Part shown: piece after piece, positions 8,228-17,219 of the stretch
How the letters are laid out: each line of letters opens with the position of its first letter
How positions within the stretch are numbered: the stretch's first letter is position 1
Source of the DNA: Bifidobacterium anseris
Lineage (GTDB): Bacteria; Actinomycetota; Actinomycetes; Actinomycetales; Bifidobacteriaceae
Assembly (NCBI RefSeq): GCF_002860345.1
Contig: NZ_NMYC01000005.1
Span: 248,001-312,000 of the forward strand
Length of the DNA stretch: 64,000 bases
Direction of reading: 5' to 3'
Program-made: the position numbers and the translations under genes
Notes under the pieces: model-generated
What the model saw: the letters and a program-made list of their open reading frames with translations, nothing else
What the model was told of the DNA's origin: nothing
The model's database searches: none

Positions 8228-8761
8228 TCAGCGCGTCGAATCGTCGTTGTGCTTCTTGCCGAGCAGATAGCCCTTGAGGCGCAGCTTCGCCCTCGAGATC
8301 TGCTGCATGCGGCCGGACGCGTACAGCACACCGCATGCGAGGATGCCCGCGACGAAGCCGAGGCATGCCTCGGCCACGTTCGACCACGGCGCCGTATCCG
8401 CCAGGCCGTTCGCCTCGATGATGCAGTATCCGATGAACATCACGAACGCAATCGAGAACAGCACCGTCATACGTCGGTCCTTCCTCTCGTTGATCTGCGC
8501 GTTGTAGTCGGCCACCTTGCCCATCGTCGTGTTGTCGATCATGTCGTCACCTTTCCTTTCGCCGTCGAGGATTTCATCGACGCTGATTCCATAGAGTTCC
8601 GAAAGCATCACGAGCAGTGAAAGGTCGGGCATCGTCGAGCCGGTCTCCCAACGGGACACGCTTCGGTTGGACACGCCGATCTGATCCGCGAGCTGCTGCT
8701 GCGTCCAGCTGTGTTCAAGTCGGAGCTCCTTGAGGAACGTCCCGATGTGCTTCTGGTTCAT
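8228..8761 (-). CDS. XRE-family helix-turn-helix regulator with two membrane segments
   Basis: 177 residues. Residues 7-62 are a classic Cro/C1 helix-turn-helix (LRLEHSWTQQQLADQIGVSN, then RSVSRWETGSTMPD). After a linker, two transmembrane segments lie at about 98-117 and 131-149, and a basic tail ends the protein. Such membrane-anchored XRE regulators often sense envelope or bacteriocin stress, but the signal is unknown here. ATG 8761 has AAAGGA upstream. It is divergent from the ABC transporter genes at 9062-12677, which it probably controls. Confidence 0.85.
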   Translation of the reverse strand: MNQKHIGTFLKELRLEHSWTQQQLADQIGVSNRSVSRWETGSTMPDLSLLVMLSELYGISVDEILDGERKGDDMIDNTTMGKVADYNAQINERKDRRMTVLFSIAFVMFIGYCIIEANGLADTAPWSNVAEACLGFVAGILACGVLYASGRMQQISRAKLRLKGYLLGKKHNDDSTR

Positions 8762-8879
8762 CGCGCGCTGTCCTTTCTCTGGTCGGGGAGTGCTTTCGAG
8801 CATCAGCTTTGCACCGCGTCGGAGGCAACACGCACATCATCGCCGGGCGCAGCCCGAGAACTCGGGAGATGACCATGGA

Positions 8880-8904
8880 TTGGACACAGGACAACGCTGT
8901 CCAA
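8880..8904. promoter_or_regulatory. Candidate operator between the XRE regulator and the ABC transporter
   Basis: TTGGACA (8880-8886) and TGTCCAA (8898-8904) form an inverted repeat in the 300-bp divergent region. A direct repeat TACTAA (9006 and 9021) lies nearer the transporter start. Either could be a regulator site; this is inference from position and symmetry only. Confidence 0.35.
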
Positions 8905-9061
8905 TGGCGGGATTCCAACGATTGTGACGATCGGCTATGCGGACGCCGTGTTATGCGATTGCGTGTTGCGGGTGGAGGCGGCGTTTCGCCGCCCAAACTC
9001 AGAGATACTAAATTGGGAGGTACTAAGGCCGAAGGGCGCAGTGCAGCGGAAGGAGTAGATG

Positions 9062-9763
9062 ATGGCGTACATCGAATTCAATGATGTGGTCAAGGAGTAT
9101 CCGGCCGGGGATTCCACGATCCGTGCGCTCGACGACGCGAATTTCACAGCCGACGAAGGCGAGCTGAGCGTCATCCTCGGGCAGTCCGGCGCCGGCAAGA
9201 CGACGGCGCTCAACATCCTCGGCGGCATGGACACGGCGACCTCCGGCAGGGTCGTCGTCGGCGGCCGTGACATCACCGATCTCGATCACCACGACCTGAT
9301 CACCTACCGGCGCAACGACATCGGCTTCGTCTTCCAGTTCTACAACCTGATCCCGAACCTGACCGCGCTCGAGAACGTGGAACTTGCCTCGCAGATCTGC
9401 GCCGACCATTTCGACCCCGCGGACACGTTGCGCAAGGTGGGTCTCGGCGACCGGCTCAACAACTTCCCGGCGCAACTGTCCGGCGGTGAGCAGCAACGCG
9501 TGTCGATCGCCCGTGCGCTCGCGAAGAAACCGAAGCTGCTGCTGTGCGACGAGCCAACCGGCGCGCTCGACTACGAGACCGGCAAGGAGGTGCTCCAGCT
9601 GCTGCAGGACATCTGCCACGACGAGCGCATGACCGTGCTCATCGTCACGCACAACTCGGCGCTCGCGCCGATGGCGCATAAGGTCATCCGTTTCCGCTCC
9701 GGCAAGGTCGTCAGTCAGGAGATCAACGATCATCCGACGCCGATCAGCGAGATCGAATGGTGA
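9062..9763 (+). CDS. ABC transporter ATP-binding protein, MacB/LolD type
   Basis: 233 residues with the full ATPase set: Walker [11 protein letters not shown]-loop in [19 protein letters not shown], signature [15 protein letters not shown], Walker [13 protein letters not shown] and the switch histidine in VTHNSAL. The [12 protein letters not shown] wording is typical of the MacB/LolD group, which powers FtsX-type permeases for peptide or lipoprotein release or antibiotic efflux. ATG 9062 lies 6 bases after AAGGAG and is preferred to the ATG one codon earlier. The permease starts 7 bp downstream, so they form an operon. Confidence 0.93.
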   Translation: MAYIEFNDVVKEYPAGDSTIRALDDANFTADEGELSVILGQSGAGKTTALNILGGMDTATSGRVVVGGRDITDLDHHDLITYRRNDIGFVFQFYNLIPNLTALENVELASQICADHFDPADTLRKVGLGDRLNNFPAQLSGGEQQRVSIARALAKKPKLLLCDEPTGALDYETGKEVLQLLQDICHDERMTVLIVTHNSALAPMAHKVIRFRSGKVVSQEINDHPTPISEIEW

Positions 9764-9770
9764 GGTGACG

Positions 9771-12677
9771 ATGACCCGACGCACTGTGAACCCGAACCCG
9801 CGCAAGAGCGCATCGCCCGTGGGATCCGCTTTCCTGCTGGACACGCTGCGCTCCTGGCTGCATGCATGGAAGCCGTTCCTTTCGATTCTGATCATCACGA
9901 TGCTCGGTGTGGCCGTGCTCACCGGCATGTACGCGGGCTGCCGCGATACCTTCGCCGCGGCGAACAGATTCTACCGCGAACAGGGGCTCCACGACGTGCA
10001 GGTGGTCTCCACGATGGGGCTCACCGATGATGACGTCGCCGCACTGCGCGATGTGGACGATGTGACGGCTGCGCAGGGCATGCATATGATTCGCGTCCAT
10101 GTGGACGACGGGTCGAGCAAACGGCTCGGCGCGACCATTCAGGAACCGGCCGGAGACCTCGACCATCCGTATCTGCACGAGGGTCGGCTGCCGGACGGAC
10201 CGGGCGAGGTGGCCGTCAGCTCGCAGTTCGCGCATGACACCGGCGCGAAGGTCGGTGATACGGTCAAGGTGGCCGACGACGACGACGCCAAGGCTCTGCG
10301 CGCGCTGAAGATCACCGGCATCGTGACCGACCCCTCCGACCTTTCGAATCCCGACGGATACTCGAGTGGTGCCTTCCGCTCGACGATGACCAACGACTAC
10401 GCGTTCTACATGGCGAAGGACGGCATCCGCAGGACCTTCGTCGACTCCTCCGGCGCGCCGATCGCGAGCGCCGACCCGGATGTGTACGGCTCGGTCGTGA
10501 TCCGGCTCGAGAACGCCGAGAACAAGGATGCGTTCAGCGATAGCTACGACGAATACGTCTCCGGAGTCATCAAGCGTGTCGAGAACGACGTTCAGGGCAG
10601 GCGCGAGCAGGCGCGCCGCGATGCGCTCGTCAAGACCGCGCAGGACGAGCTGCAGGCTCAGCAGGACGACGCCTACGCCAAACTCGATGATGCGCAGAGA
10701 AAGCTTGACGAACAGCGCACGCAGCTCGACCAGCAGAAGCATCTGCTTGATGTACAGGCCGTGCAGATTCCCGCCGGTATGCCCGCACCCGCGCAGCTCA
10801 CCGAAGCGCAGCGGCAGTGGGCGGCTGGCGAGGCGAAACTCAAGGCGGCACAGCAGGAGCTCAACGCCCAGCGCAAGGATGCTGACCTCGAGTTCGCGAA
10901 GGCGCAGCAGGAGATCGACGATATCGCAACGCCACGCTGGTACGTGCAATCCAGATCGGCACTTGCCGGATTCAGCTCATTGAAATCCGATATCAGCTCG
11001 ATAGAATCACTCGGTCGCGCGTTTCCGATCGTCTTCCTCGTCGTGGCCGTCATGATGAGCTTGACGACGATGAGCCGTCTCGTGGAGGAGGACCGCGGAC
11101 TCGTCGGCACGTATCTGGGTCTCGGGTACGGCCGTCTCGCAATCACGCTGCGCTATGCGCTGTTCGCGCTGTTCGCGTGCCTCATCGGGGGCGGTCTCGG
11201 CTTGCTCATCGGATTCCTCGGCATTCCGGCGTTCCTGCTGTTGGTAATCAAGGGATTGTATGCAATCCCGGACCTCCGTCTTGAGTACGACTGGCTGTAT
11301 GGCACGATGGGCATCCTGCTCTTCGTCGTGGGCGTGCTCGGCGCGGCGCTGTTCGCATCGGTCCGCGAGATGCGCCAGATGCCGGCCACGCTCATGCGGC
11401 CGAAGGCGCCGAAAGCCGGCTCGCGCATCCTTCTCGAGCGCATCAGGCCGCTGTGGAGGCGCATGAGCTTCCTCAACAAGGTCACCGCGCGCAACATCTT
11501 CCGGTTCAAGAGCCGTCTCATCATGACGGTCGGCGGAGTGGCCGGCTGCACGGCGCTGATTCTATGCGGTCTGGCCATCAACGATACGGTGGCGGCCATC
11601 GGACCGAACCAATACCGGGGCGTCGACCAGTACGACATGCTCGCCGTGGCCAATGACGGCGACGAGCAGGCGCTCAAGGAGAGGCTCGTCTCCGACGGCA
11701 GAACGACGGCGATCATGGAAACCCGCATCGAGAACGGTGAGATCACGAACGCCGGCGACCGCAGCTCGAGCATCCAGCTCACCATCGTGCCGCAGGACCA
11801 GCTCGCCGAACTCAACGAGATGTTCAATCTCAAGCCCGCGCAGGCGGAATCGTTGTTCGGGTGGATGCACGACGCAGGCAAGGATCAGGCGGTCAAACTG
11901 AATAATGACGGCATCATCGTGTCACAGGCGGCAGGACAGTCGCTCGGCTTGCAGGGCGGCGACGAGGCCACGCTGCGCGCCGACGGCACGCAGCCGCATA
12001 CGGTCAAGGTGACGGCGGTCACGCGCAGTCTCGTCGGCGCCGAGGTGTTCATCTCCCAGGACCTGTACCGGCATCTGTTCCCCGCGCAACAGGGTGGCGG
12101 CGTGGAGGAAGCGTTGTCGGGCAACGAGCCGGCGATCACCTGGAACGCCGTCTACGCCAAGCTCAAAGGCGACGACGACGCGCAGATCAAGTACGTGCAG
12201 CGGCTCGAAAACGACGCGATCGTGTTGAGCGCAAGCTCCACCGCCTATCAGGCCGAGCATTTCAAGTTCGATCTGATGGGCGCCGTCGTCGGGCTGATCG
12301 TCGCGCTCGCCGGCAGCCTCGCGCTCGTCGTGCTGTTCACGCTCGCGCATACGAATGTGTCGGAACGCATGCGCGAGATGGCCACGCTCAAGGTGCTCGG
12401 CTTCTACGACAAGGAAGTGCACCGCTACGTCAACCGCGAGATGATGGTGTTGACGATCATCGGCATCATCATCGGCCTGCCGCTGGGGCGGTGGGTCGCC
12501 GGACTGCTCACGAGCGTGCTCAACATGCCGGGACTGTATTTCGAAGTGCACATCTTCTGGTGGAGCTATGTCATCACCGTTGTCGCGACGCTCGCCTTCG
12601 CGTGGCTCGTGCAGCTGTTCGTCGACCCCGTCCTCGACCGCATCGATCCGGTCAGTTCGCTCAAGTCGGTCGAATAG
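9771..12677 (+). CDS. ABC transporter permease, FtsX/MacB family, with large extracytoplasmic coiled coil
   Basis: 968 residues. A first membrane helix (about 27-50) is followed by an extracytoplasmic MacB-type domain, then a long charged coiled coil (about 275-390, rich in Q, A, K and D heptads). Three helices of the first FtsX domain follow, then a second extracytoplasmic domain and a second FtsX domain at the C-terminus (KVLGFYDKEVHRYVNREMM is its coupling motif). This two-FtsX layout is usual for Gram-positive peptide or lipid transporters. The start is ATG 9771 behind GAGGTG; a GTG two codons earlier is possible. It pairs with the ATPase immediately upstream and the divergent XRE regulator. 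Confidence 0.9.
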   Translation: MTRRTVNPNPRKSASPVGSAFLLDTLRSWLHAWKPFLSILIITMLGVAVLTGMYAGCRDTFAAANRFYREQGLHDVQVVSTMGLTDDDVAALRDVDDVTAAQGMHMIRVHVDDGSSKRLGATIQEPAGDLDHPYLHEGRLPDGPGEVAVSSQFAHDTGAKVGDTVKVADDDDAKALRALKITGIVTDPSDLSNPDGYSSGAFRSTMTNDYAFYMAKDGIRRTFVDSSGAPIASADPDVYGSVVIRLENAENKDAFSDSYDEYVSGVIKRVENDVQGRREQARRDALVKTAQDELQAQQDDAYAKLDDAQRKLDEQRTQLDQQKHLLDVQAVQIPAGMPAPAQLTEAQRQWAAGEAKLKAAQQELNAQRKDADLEFAKAQQEIDDIATPRWYVQSRSALAGFSSLKSDISSIESLGRAFPIVFLVVAVMMSLTTMSRLVEEDRGLVGTYLGLGYGRLAITLRYALFALFACLIGGGLGLLIGFLGIPAFLLLVIKGLYAIPDLRLEYDWLYGTMGILLFVVGVLGAALFASVREMRQMPATLMRPKAPKAGSRILLERIRPLWRRMSFLNKVTARNIFRFKSRLIMTVGGVAGCTALILCGLAINDTVAAIGPNQYRGVDQYDMLAVANDGDEQALKERLVSDGRTTAIMETRIENGEITNAGDRSSSIQLTIVPQDQLAELNEMFNLKPAQAESLFGWMHDAGKDQAVKLNNDGIIVSQAAGQSLGLQGGDEATLRADGTQPHTVKVTAVTRSLVGAEVFISQDLYRHLFPAQQGGGVEEALSGNEPAITWNAVYAKLKGDDDAQIKYVQRLENDAIVLSASSTAYQAEHFKFDLMGAVVGLIVALAGSLALVVLFTLAHTNVSERMREMATLKVLGFYDKEVHRYVNREMMVLTIIGIIIGLPLGRWVAGLLTSVLNMPGLYFEVHIFWWSYVITVVATLAFAWLVQLFVDPVLDRIDPVSSLKSVE

Positions 12678-12744
12678 TGCGGTTGCGCGCCGTGAGTATG
12701 CGCAGTGCGAACGGCGCGCAACAGATGGCGGCTACAGTCGAACG

Positions 12745-12750
12745 TATTAT
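12745..12750 (+). promoter_or_regulatory. Possible -10 element for leaderless transcription of the second permease
   Basis: TATTAT ends 7 bases before the ATG at 12758. No ribosome site is found before this ATG or the alternatives, which would fit a leaderless transcript. No convincing -35 is seen. Confidence 0.35.
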
Positions 12751-12757
12751 GTCGAAT

Positions 12758-14278
12758 ATGCAACAATCTGCGGGCCCCTCCGGCGGTAGCCGTCAGGAGG
12801 CCGTGAACAACTCGCTCGAGACGGTCGACGAAGACAACGAGATGGAACGCGGGCTGACGAACCGCCATGTGCAGTTCATCGCGATCGGCGGTGCGATCGG
12901 CACTGGCCTGTTCCTCGGCTCGGGCAAGTCAATCGCGCTCGACGGGCCGAGCATCGTGCTCGTCTACATCCTCGTCGGCGGCGTCATGTTCCTGATGATG
13001 CGCGCAATCGGCGAACTGATGTACCGTGACCCGAGCCAGCACACCTTCATCAATTTCATCCGCATGTATCTGGGCAACGGCACCGGCAAATTCGCGTTGT
13101 GGACATATTGGCTCGTGCTGATCCTGACCGGCATGACCGAACTTTCGGCCGTCGGCCAATACTGCGTGACGTTCTTCCATACGCTCGGCTTCGAACTCAA
13201 ATCATGGCAGTGGCTCATCGAACTGCTGTTCCTCGCCGCGCTCGTGAGCGTCAACCTGATCGCCGTCAAACTGTTCGGCGAAACGGAGTTCTGGTTCTCG
13301 ATGATCAAGATCTTCCTGATCCTCGCGCTCATCGTCACGTCGATCATCATGGTCGTCGCCGGCTACCGATACGGCGCGACGAAACTGCCGGGATCCGGAC
13401 AGACGTACCCGGCCGGTCAGGCGTCGCTCGCGAACATCTCCGACGGCTTCTCGCTTGCGCCGAACGGGTGGACGCAGATGCTGATGAGCTTCCAGATGGT
13501 CTTCTTCTCCTACACGATGATCGAATTCGTCGGCGTGACCGTGTCCGAGACGAAGAATCCGCGCAAAGTGCTGCCGAAGGCAATCAACGGCATCATCCTG
13601 CGCGTGCTCGTCTTCTACGTCGGCGCACTGCTCGCGATCATGGCAATCGTGCCGTGGCGTAACTTCATGACGAACGACAACAGCAACCAGTTCTCATCCC
13701 CGTTCATCATGGTGTTCGAATTCGCCGGCCTACACTGGGCCGCCGCAGTCGTGTTCTTCGTCGTGCTGACCGCCGCCGCGTCGTCGCTCAACTCGCTGCT
13801 GTACTCGGCGGGACGCCACCTGTTCCAGATCGGCGAGGAATCCAAATCGCCGACGTTGAGCAAGCTCGGCGTCGTTTCGAAGACGAAGGTGCCGGCACGT
13901 GCGATCGTCGTCTCCGGCGCGCTGATTGTGCTGTCGCCGGCGATCGCGGCGCTGCCGGGGGCGTCCGGTGCCTTCGTGCTGTTCTCGTCGGCTGCCTCCG
14001 CCGTGTTCATCTTCATCTACATCCTGACGATGGTCGCGCACTACCGTTACCGCAATTCGCCGCAATTCATGGCCGACGGTTTCCTGATGCCGGCCTACCG
14101 CGTACTCAACCCGCTGACGATCGTCTTCTTCGTGTTCATCTATGCGACGCTGTTCATCGGCGCGGACACGCGCGGGCCGGCGATCGCCGGCCTCGTATGG
14201 CTCGTCGTTTTCGGCGGCTACTGTCTGCTGCACGACCGCTATTCCAGCCGCGGCCTACGTGCGGCCCTGAAGCACTGA
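12758..14278 (+). CDS. Amino acid permease, APC superfamily AAT family (second copy)
   Basis: 506 residues by the start chosen. About 40 hydrophilic residues precede the AAT opening LTNRHVQFIAIGGAIGTGLF; then about 12 membrane segments follow, including GPSIVLVYILVGG and the conserved FVGVTVSETKNPRKVLPKAI loop. It resembles the CycA/LysP-type transporters, but the amino acid carried cannot be read off. The start is uncertain: ATG 12698, 12725, 12749 and 12758 are all in frame and none has a good ribosome site. It is not an obvious part of the ABC operon that ends 80 bp upstream. Three tandem hairpins follow the stop. Confidence 0.85.
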   Translation: MQQSAGPSGGSRQEAVNNSLETVDEDNEMERGLTNRHVQFIAIGGAIGTGLFLGSGKSIALDGPSIVLVYILVGGVMFLMMRAIGELMYRDPSQHTFINFIRMYLGNGTGKFALWTYWLVLILTGMTELSAVGQYCVTFFHTLGFELKSWQWLIELLFLAALVSVNLIAVKLFGETEFWFSMIKIFLILALIVTSIIMVVAGYRYGATKLPGSGQTYPAGQASLANISDGFSLAPNGWTQMLMSFQMVFFSYTMIEFVGVTVSETKNPRKVLPKAINGIILRVLVFYVGALLAIMAIVPWRNFMTNDNSNQFSSPFIMVFEFAGLHWAAAVVFFVVLTAAASSLNSLLYSAGRHLFQIGEESKSPTLSKLGVVSKTKVPARAIVVSGALIVLSPAIAALPGASGAFVLFSSAASAVFIFIYILTMVAHYRYRNSPQFMADGFLMPAYRVLNPLTIVFFVFIYATLFIGADTRGPAIAGLVWLVVFGGYCLLHDRYSSRGLRAALKH

Positions 14279-14299
14279 TCTCGCTTACCTATGTTCAGA

Positions 14300-14439
14300 C
14301 GGCAGTCGGTGGTTGATCTCAACCACCGACTGCCGTTTGTGGCGGTTGCGGTGGCAGTCTGTGATTGACCTCAACCGCGTACTGCCATCTGAAGGGTTGA
14401 TAATGGCGGTCTGTGGTTGAGGTCAACTACGGACTGCCG
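14300..14439. repeat. Three tandem 36-bp hairpins with an exact 52-bp period
   Basis: Near-identical imperfect palindromes start at 14300, 14352 and 14404. The first is perfect: 16-bp arms 14300-14315 and 14320-14335 around a 4-base loop. The others keep the pattern GGCAGTCTGTG-TTGA..TCAAC..ACTGCC with substitutions. They lie between the permease stop and the MarR operator, on the 3' side of one gene and the 5' side of the next. Confidence 0.8.
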
Positions 14440-14483
14440 TTGCTGGGACGTGCGATCGGCGGGATGCAGCCGTCGCCGCAGAT

Positions 14484-14516
14484 GTCTTACAGTGTAAGTA
14501 GTTTACGGTGTAAGAC
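14484..14516. promoter_or_regulatory. Palindromic operator upstream of the MarR regulator
   Basis: GTCTTACA (14484-14491) and TGTAAGAC (14509-14516) are perfect inverted repeats, and the inner GTAAG/GTTTAC bases are also partly symmetric. The site lies about 33 bp before the MarR start and is well placed for autorepression and control of the two ABC genes behind it. Confidence 0.65.
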
Positions 14517-14548
14517 AAATTGGTGCCGGATGAAGATGATTGCGAGTG

Positions 14549-15160
14549 ATGATGGATTACACGTTGGAAGCGGTGCATGAGCTGATGTTCGCGATGTGGT
14601 CGTCGCGCTCGCGCGCGATGCGCTCTTTCGAGCGCGGCGGCCAAGGCGAGATGTTCGTGCTGCGCGAGCTGTCGTTCCAAGGGCCGCGCACGCCCAAGCA
14701 GCTTGCGGAGGCGATGGGCGCCACTTCCGGCCGTATTTCCTCGATCCTGTCCAGTCTGACGAAAAAAGGCTGGATTGTGCGCTCCGAAGATCCGTTCGAC
14801 CGCCGCAGCGTGCGCATCGCGTTGTCCCAGGAAGGCCGACAGGCCGAGCGTCGGCACAGTGAAATGCTCGTCCGGGATCTGACCTGGGTGTTCTCCCGCA
14901 TGGGCGAGACGCGCACCCGAGCGTTCGTGGACCTGCTCGCCGAGTTCATGACCTACATGTCCGTCTGTACGCCGGATGGTCCCGTACCGACTGACGAGCA
15001 GGTGCAGGAAGCCTTCGCGCGCCGACGACGACTGCACGATCGTATGCTCGCGATGGCACATGGCGACCCGATCTGCCTGCGACCGCCGGACGATTCATTC
15101 GAACCCCGTTCCGATACGGAACCCGTGCACCCCGCAGAACCCGTGCAACCCACCGCATAA
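14549..15160 (+). CDS. MarR-family transcriptional regulator
   Basis: 203 residues. The winged helix covers about residues 30-105, with GPRTPKQLAEAMGATSGRIS as recognition region and DRRSVRIALSQEGRQ as the wing. The C-terminal 60 residues are proline-rich and unlike the family core. Starts at TTG 14540, GTG 14546 and ATG 14549 or 14552 are in frame; ATG 14549 is used. The gene is 52 bp ahead of a heterodimeric ABC exporter pair, the common layout of a drug-sensing repressor and its efflux pump, and a palindrome lies in its promoter. Confidence 0.88.
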   Translation: MMDYTLEAVHELMFAMWSSRSRAMRSFERGGQGEMFVLRELSFQGPRTPKQLAEAMGATSGRISSILSSLTKKGWIVRSEDPFDRRSVRIALSQEGRQAERRHSEMLVRDLTWVFSRMGETRTRAFVDLLAEFMTYMSVCTPDGPVPTDEQVQEAFARRRRLHDRMLAMAHGDPICLRPPDDSFEPRSDTEPVHPAEPVQPTA

Positions 15161-15212
15161 CCCAACCCACCCCACAATCCATCCACCACAAATCCCCCGT
15201 ACAAGGAGCCCC

Positions 15213-17132
15213 ATGCTGCGAATCATGAAATACCTCTCCAAGACGGAGATAGGCCAGCTGCTGCTGTCGCTTGTCACAATCGTCGGGCAGGTGTACTTCG
15301 ACCTTGAGCTGCCGAGCTACATGGCTCAGATCACCCGGCTTGTCGAAACGCCGGGCAGCCAGATGCACGACATCTGGGTCGCCGGCGGTAAGATGCTGCT
15401 CGTCTCGTTCGGCTCGCTCGTCTGCGCCGTCATCACCGGCTACTTCGCCGCGCGCGTCGCCGCGTCCTTCGGCCAGCGGCTGCGCTCGCTCGAGTTCCGC
15501 AAGGTCGAGTCCTTCGGCCCCTCCGAAATGCACCGTTTCTCGACGGCGAGCCTCATCACGCGTTCGACGAACGACGTCACGCAGATCCAGATGTTCATCA
15601 CGATGGGTCTGCAGATGCTCGTCAAAGCGCCGATCATGGCCGTCTGGGCCGTCTGCAAGATCGCCGGCGACGGTTTCGAATGGACGCTCGCGACCGGCAT
15701 CGCCGTCGCCGTGCTGATCGTCGCCGTCGGCGTCCTCATGGCGCTCGTGATGCCGAAGTTCAAGGCGATGCAGCGGCTGACCGACGACATCAACCTCGTC
15801 ACGCGCGAGAACCTTACCGGCATGCGCGTCGTGCGCGCCTACAACGCCGAGGATTACCAGGAGGAGAAGTTCGAGGATGCGAACGCGGCGCTGACGAACA
15901 CGCAGCTGTTCACGAACCGTGCGATGAGCGTCATGATGCCGCTGATGAGCACGATCATGAACGGCCTGTCGCTCGCGATCTACTGGATCGGCGCCTATCT
16001 GATCCAGGATGCCGGCGCCACCGAGAAGCTCACGCTGTTCTCGAACATGATCGTCTTCTCGAGCTACGCGATCCAGGTCATCATGAGCTTCCTGCTGATG
16101 AGCATGGTCTTCGTGCTGTGGCCGCGCGCCGATGTCTCCGCGCACCGCGTCATGGAGGTCATCGACACCGAGCCGCTCGTCACGTCCGGCACGCGCGACC
16201 GTGGCCTGACCGTGGCCGAGGCGAGGAAGGTCGGCGTCATCGACGATTCCGACGCCGCCGACTACCGCGACGACCTCGAGGTCGCCGGCATGGTCGAGTT
16301 CCGCGACGTGAGCTTCGCCTATCCCGATTCGCGCGAGGCGATGCTCGAAGGCATCAGTTTCACGGCGAATCAGGGCGACACCATCGCGATCATCGGTGCG
16401 ACCGGCTCCGGCAAATCGTCGTTGATCAATCTTGTGCCGCGATTCTACGATGCGACCGACGGTGCAGTGCTCGTCGATGGCGTCGACGTGCGCGACTACG
16501 ACCTGCGAACGTTGCGCGACAAGATCGGCTATGTGCCGCAGCAGTCGTTCCTGTTCAAGGGCACCGTCGCGTCGAACGTCAGCTACGGCGACCGTCCCGG
16601 CGAATCCGAGGATGTGCCGATGCTCGACGCGTCGCGCGCGAGCGGCCGCAAGGCGGAACGTGCGATGCTCAAGGCCGACGAGGAGCGTGCGCTCAGCGCG
16701 CAGGAGGAGAACCGCGTCGAGCAGGCGTGCGACGTCGCGCAGGCGACCGAATTCGTCGAGAAGATGCAGGGCGCTTTCGACGCGGCGATCGCGCAGGGCG
16801 GCACGAACGTGTCCGGCGGTCAACGTCAGCGTCTGTCGATCGCGCGCGCCGTCTACCGCAATCCGGAGATCCTCATCTTCGACGATTCGTTCTCGGCGCT
16901 CGATTTCAAGACCGATCGCGTTGTGCGCGACGCGCTCAAGGCGTATGCGAAGGACGCGACGAAGATCATCGTCGCGCAGCGCGTCGGCACGATCATGGAT
17001 GCCGACTGCATCCTTGTGCTCGATGACGGCAAGCTCGTCGGCAAGGGCACGCACCGCGAACTGCTCGAGAGCTGCGAGGTCTACCAGCAGATCGCGCACT
17101 CGCAGCTGAGCGAGGAGGAGCTCGGCGCCTGA
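15213..17132 (+). CDS. ABC exporter half-transporter with degenerate ATP site (TMD-NBD)
   Basis: 639 residues: six membrane helices (about 15-310), then a nucleotide-binding domain. Walker A is GATGSGKSS and the signature is VSGGQRQRLSIARAV. Walker B ends in LIFDDSFSALD, with Asp in place of the catalytic Glu, and the H-loop reads IVAQRVGTI with Gln in place of His. Those two changes mark the degenerate half of heterodimeric exporters such as TM287/288, BmrCD and LmrCD. An extra charged insertion of about 40 residues (SRASGRKAERAMLKADEERA region) sits between the Q-loop and the signature. ATG 15213 follows AAGGAG. The partner gene starts 88 bp later. Confidence 0.92.
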   Translation: MLRIMKYLSKTEIGQLLLSLVTIVGQVYFDLELPSYMAQITRLVETPGSQMHDIWVAGGKMLLVSFGSLVCAVITGYFAARVAASFGQRLRSLEFRKVESFGPSEMHRFSTASLITRSTNDVTQIQMFITMGLQMLVKAPIMAVWAVCKIAGDGFEWTLATGIAVAVLIVAVGVLMALVMPKFKAMQRLTDDINLVTRENLTGMRVVRAYNAEDYQEEKFEDANAALTNTQLFTNRAMSVMMPLMSTIMNGLSLAIYWIGAYLIQDAGATEKLTLFSNMIVFSSYAIQVIMSFLLMSMVFVLWPRADVSAHRVMEVIDTEPLVTSGTRDRGLTVAEARKVGVIDDSDAADYRDDLEVAGMVEFRDVSFAYPDSREAMLEGISFTANQGDTIAIIGATGSGKSSLINLVPRFYDATDGAVLVDGVDVRDYDLRTLRDKIGYVPQQSFLFKGTVASNVSYGDRPGESEDVPMLDASRASGRKAERAMLKADEERALSAQEENRVEQACDVAQATEFVEKMQGAFDAAIAQGGTNVSGGQRQRLSIARAVYRNPEILIFDDSFSALDFKTDRVVRDALKAYAKDATKIIVAQRVGTIMDADCILVLDDGKLVGKGTHRELLESCEVYQQIAHSQLSEEELGA

Positions 17133-17219
17133 ATACGCGCAGGTCGGCAATCGACACTGCATGTTTCATGTGAAACAGCGAAACGCTGAAACAGTCGTTT
17201 GAATGGAAGGACAGCAATC

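Noticed and set aside
14300-14439. Three evenly spaced repeats that could be a short CRISPR array
   Set aside because: The units are hairpins with only 16 bp between them, diverge from each other, and no cas gene is present.
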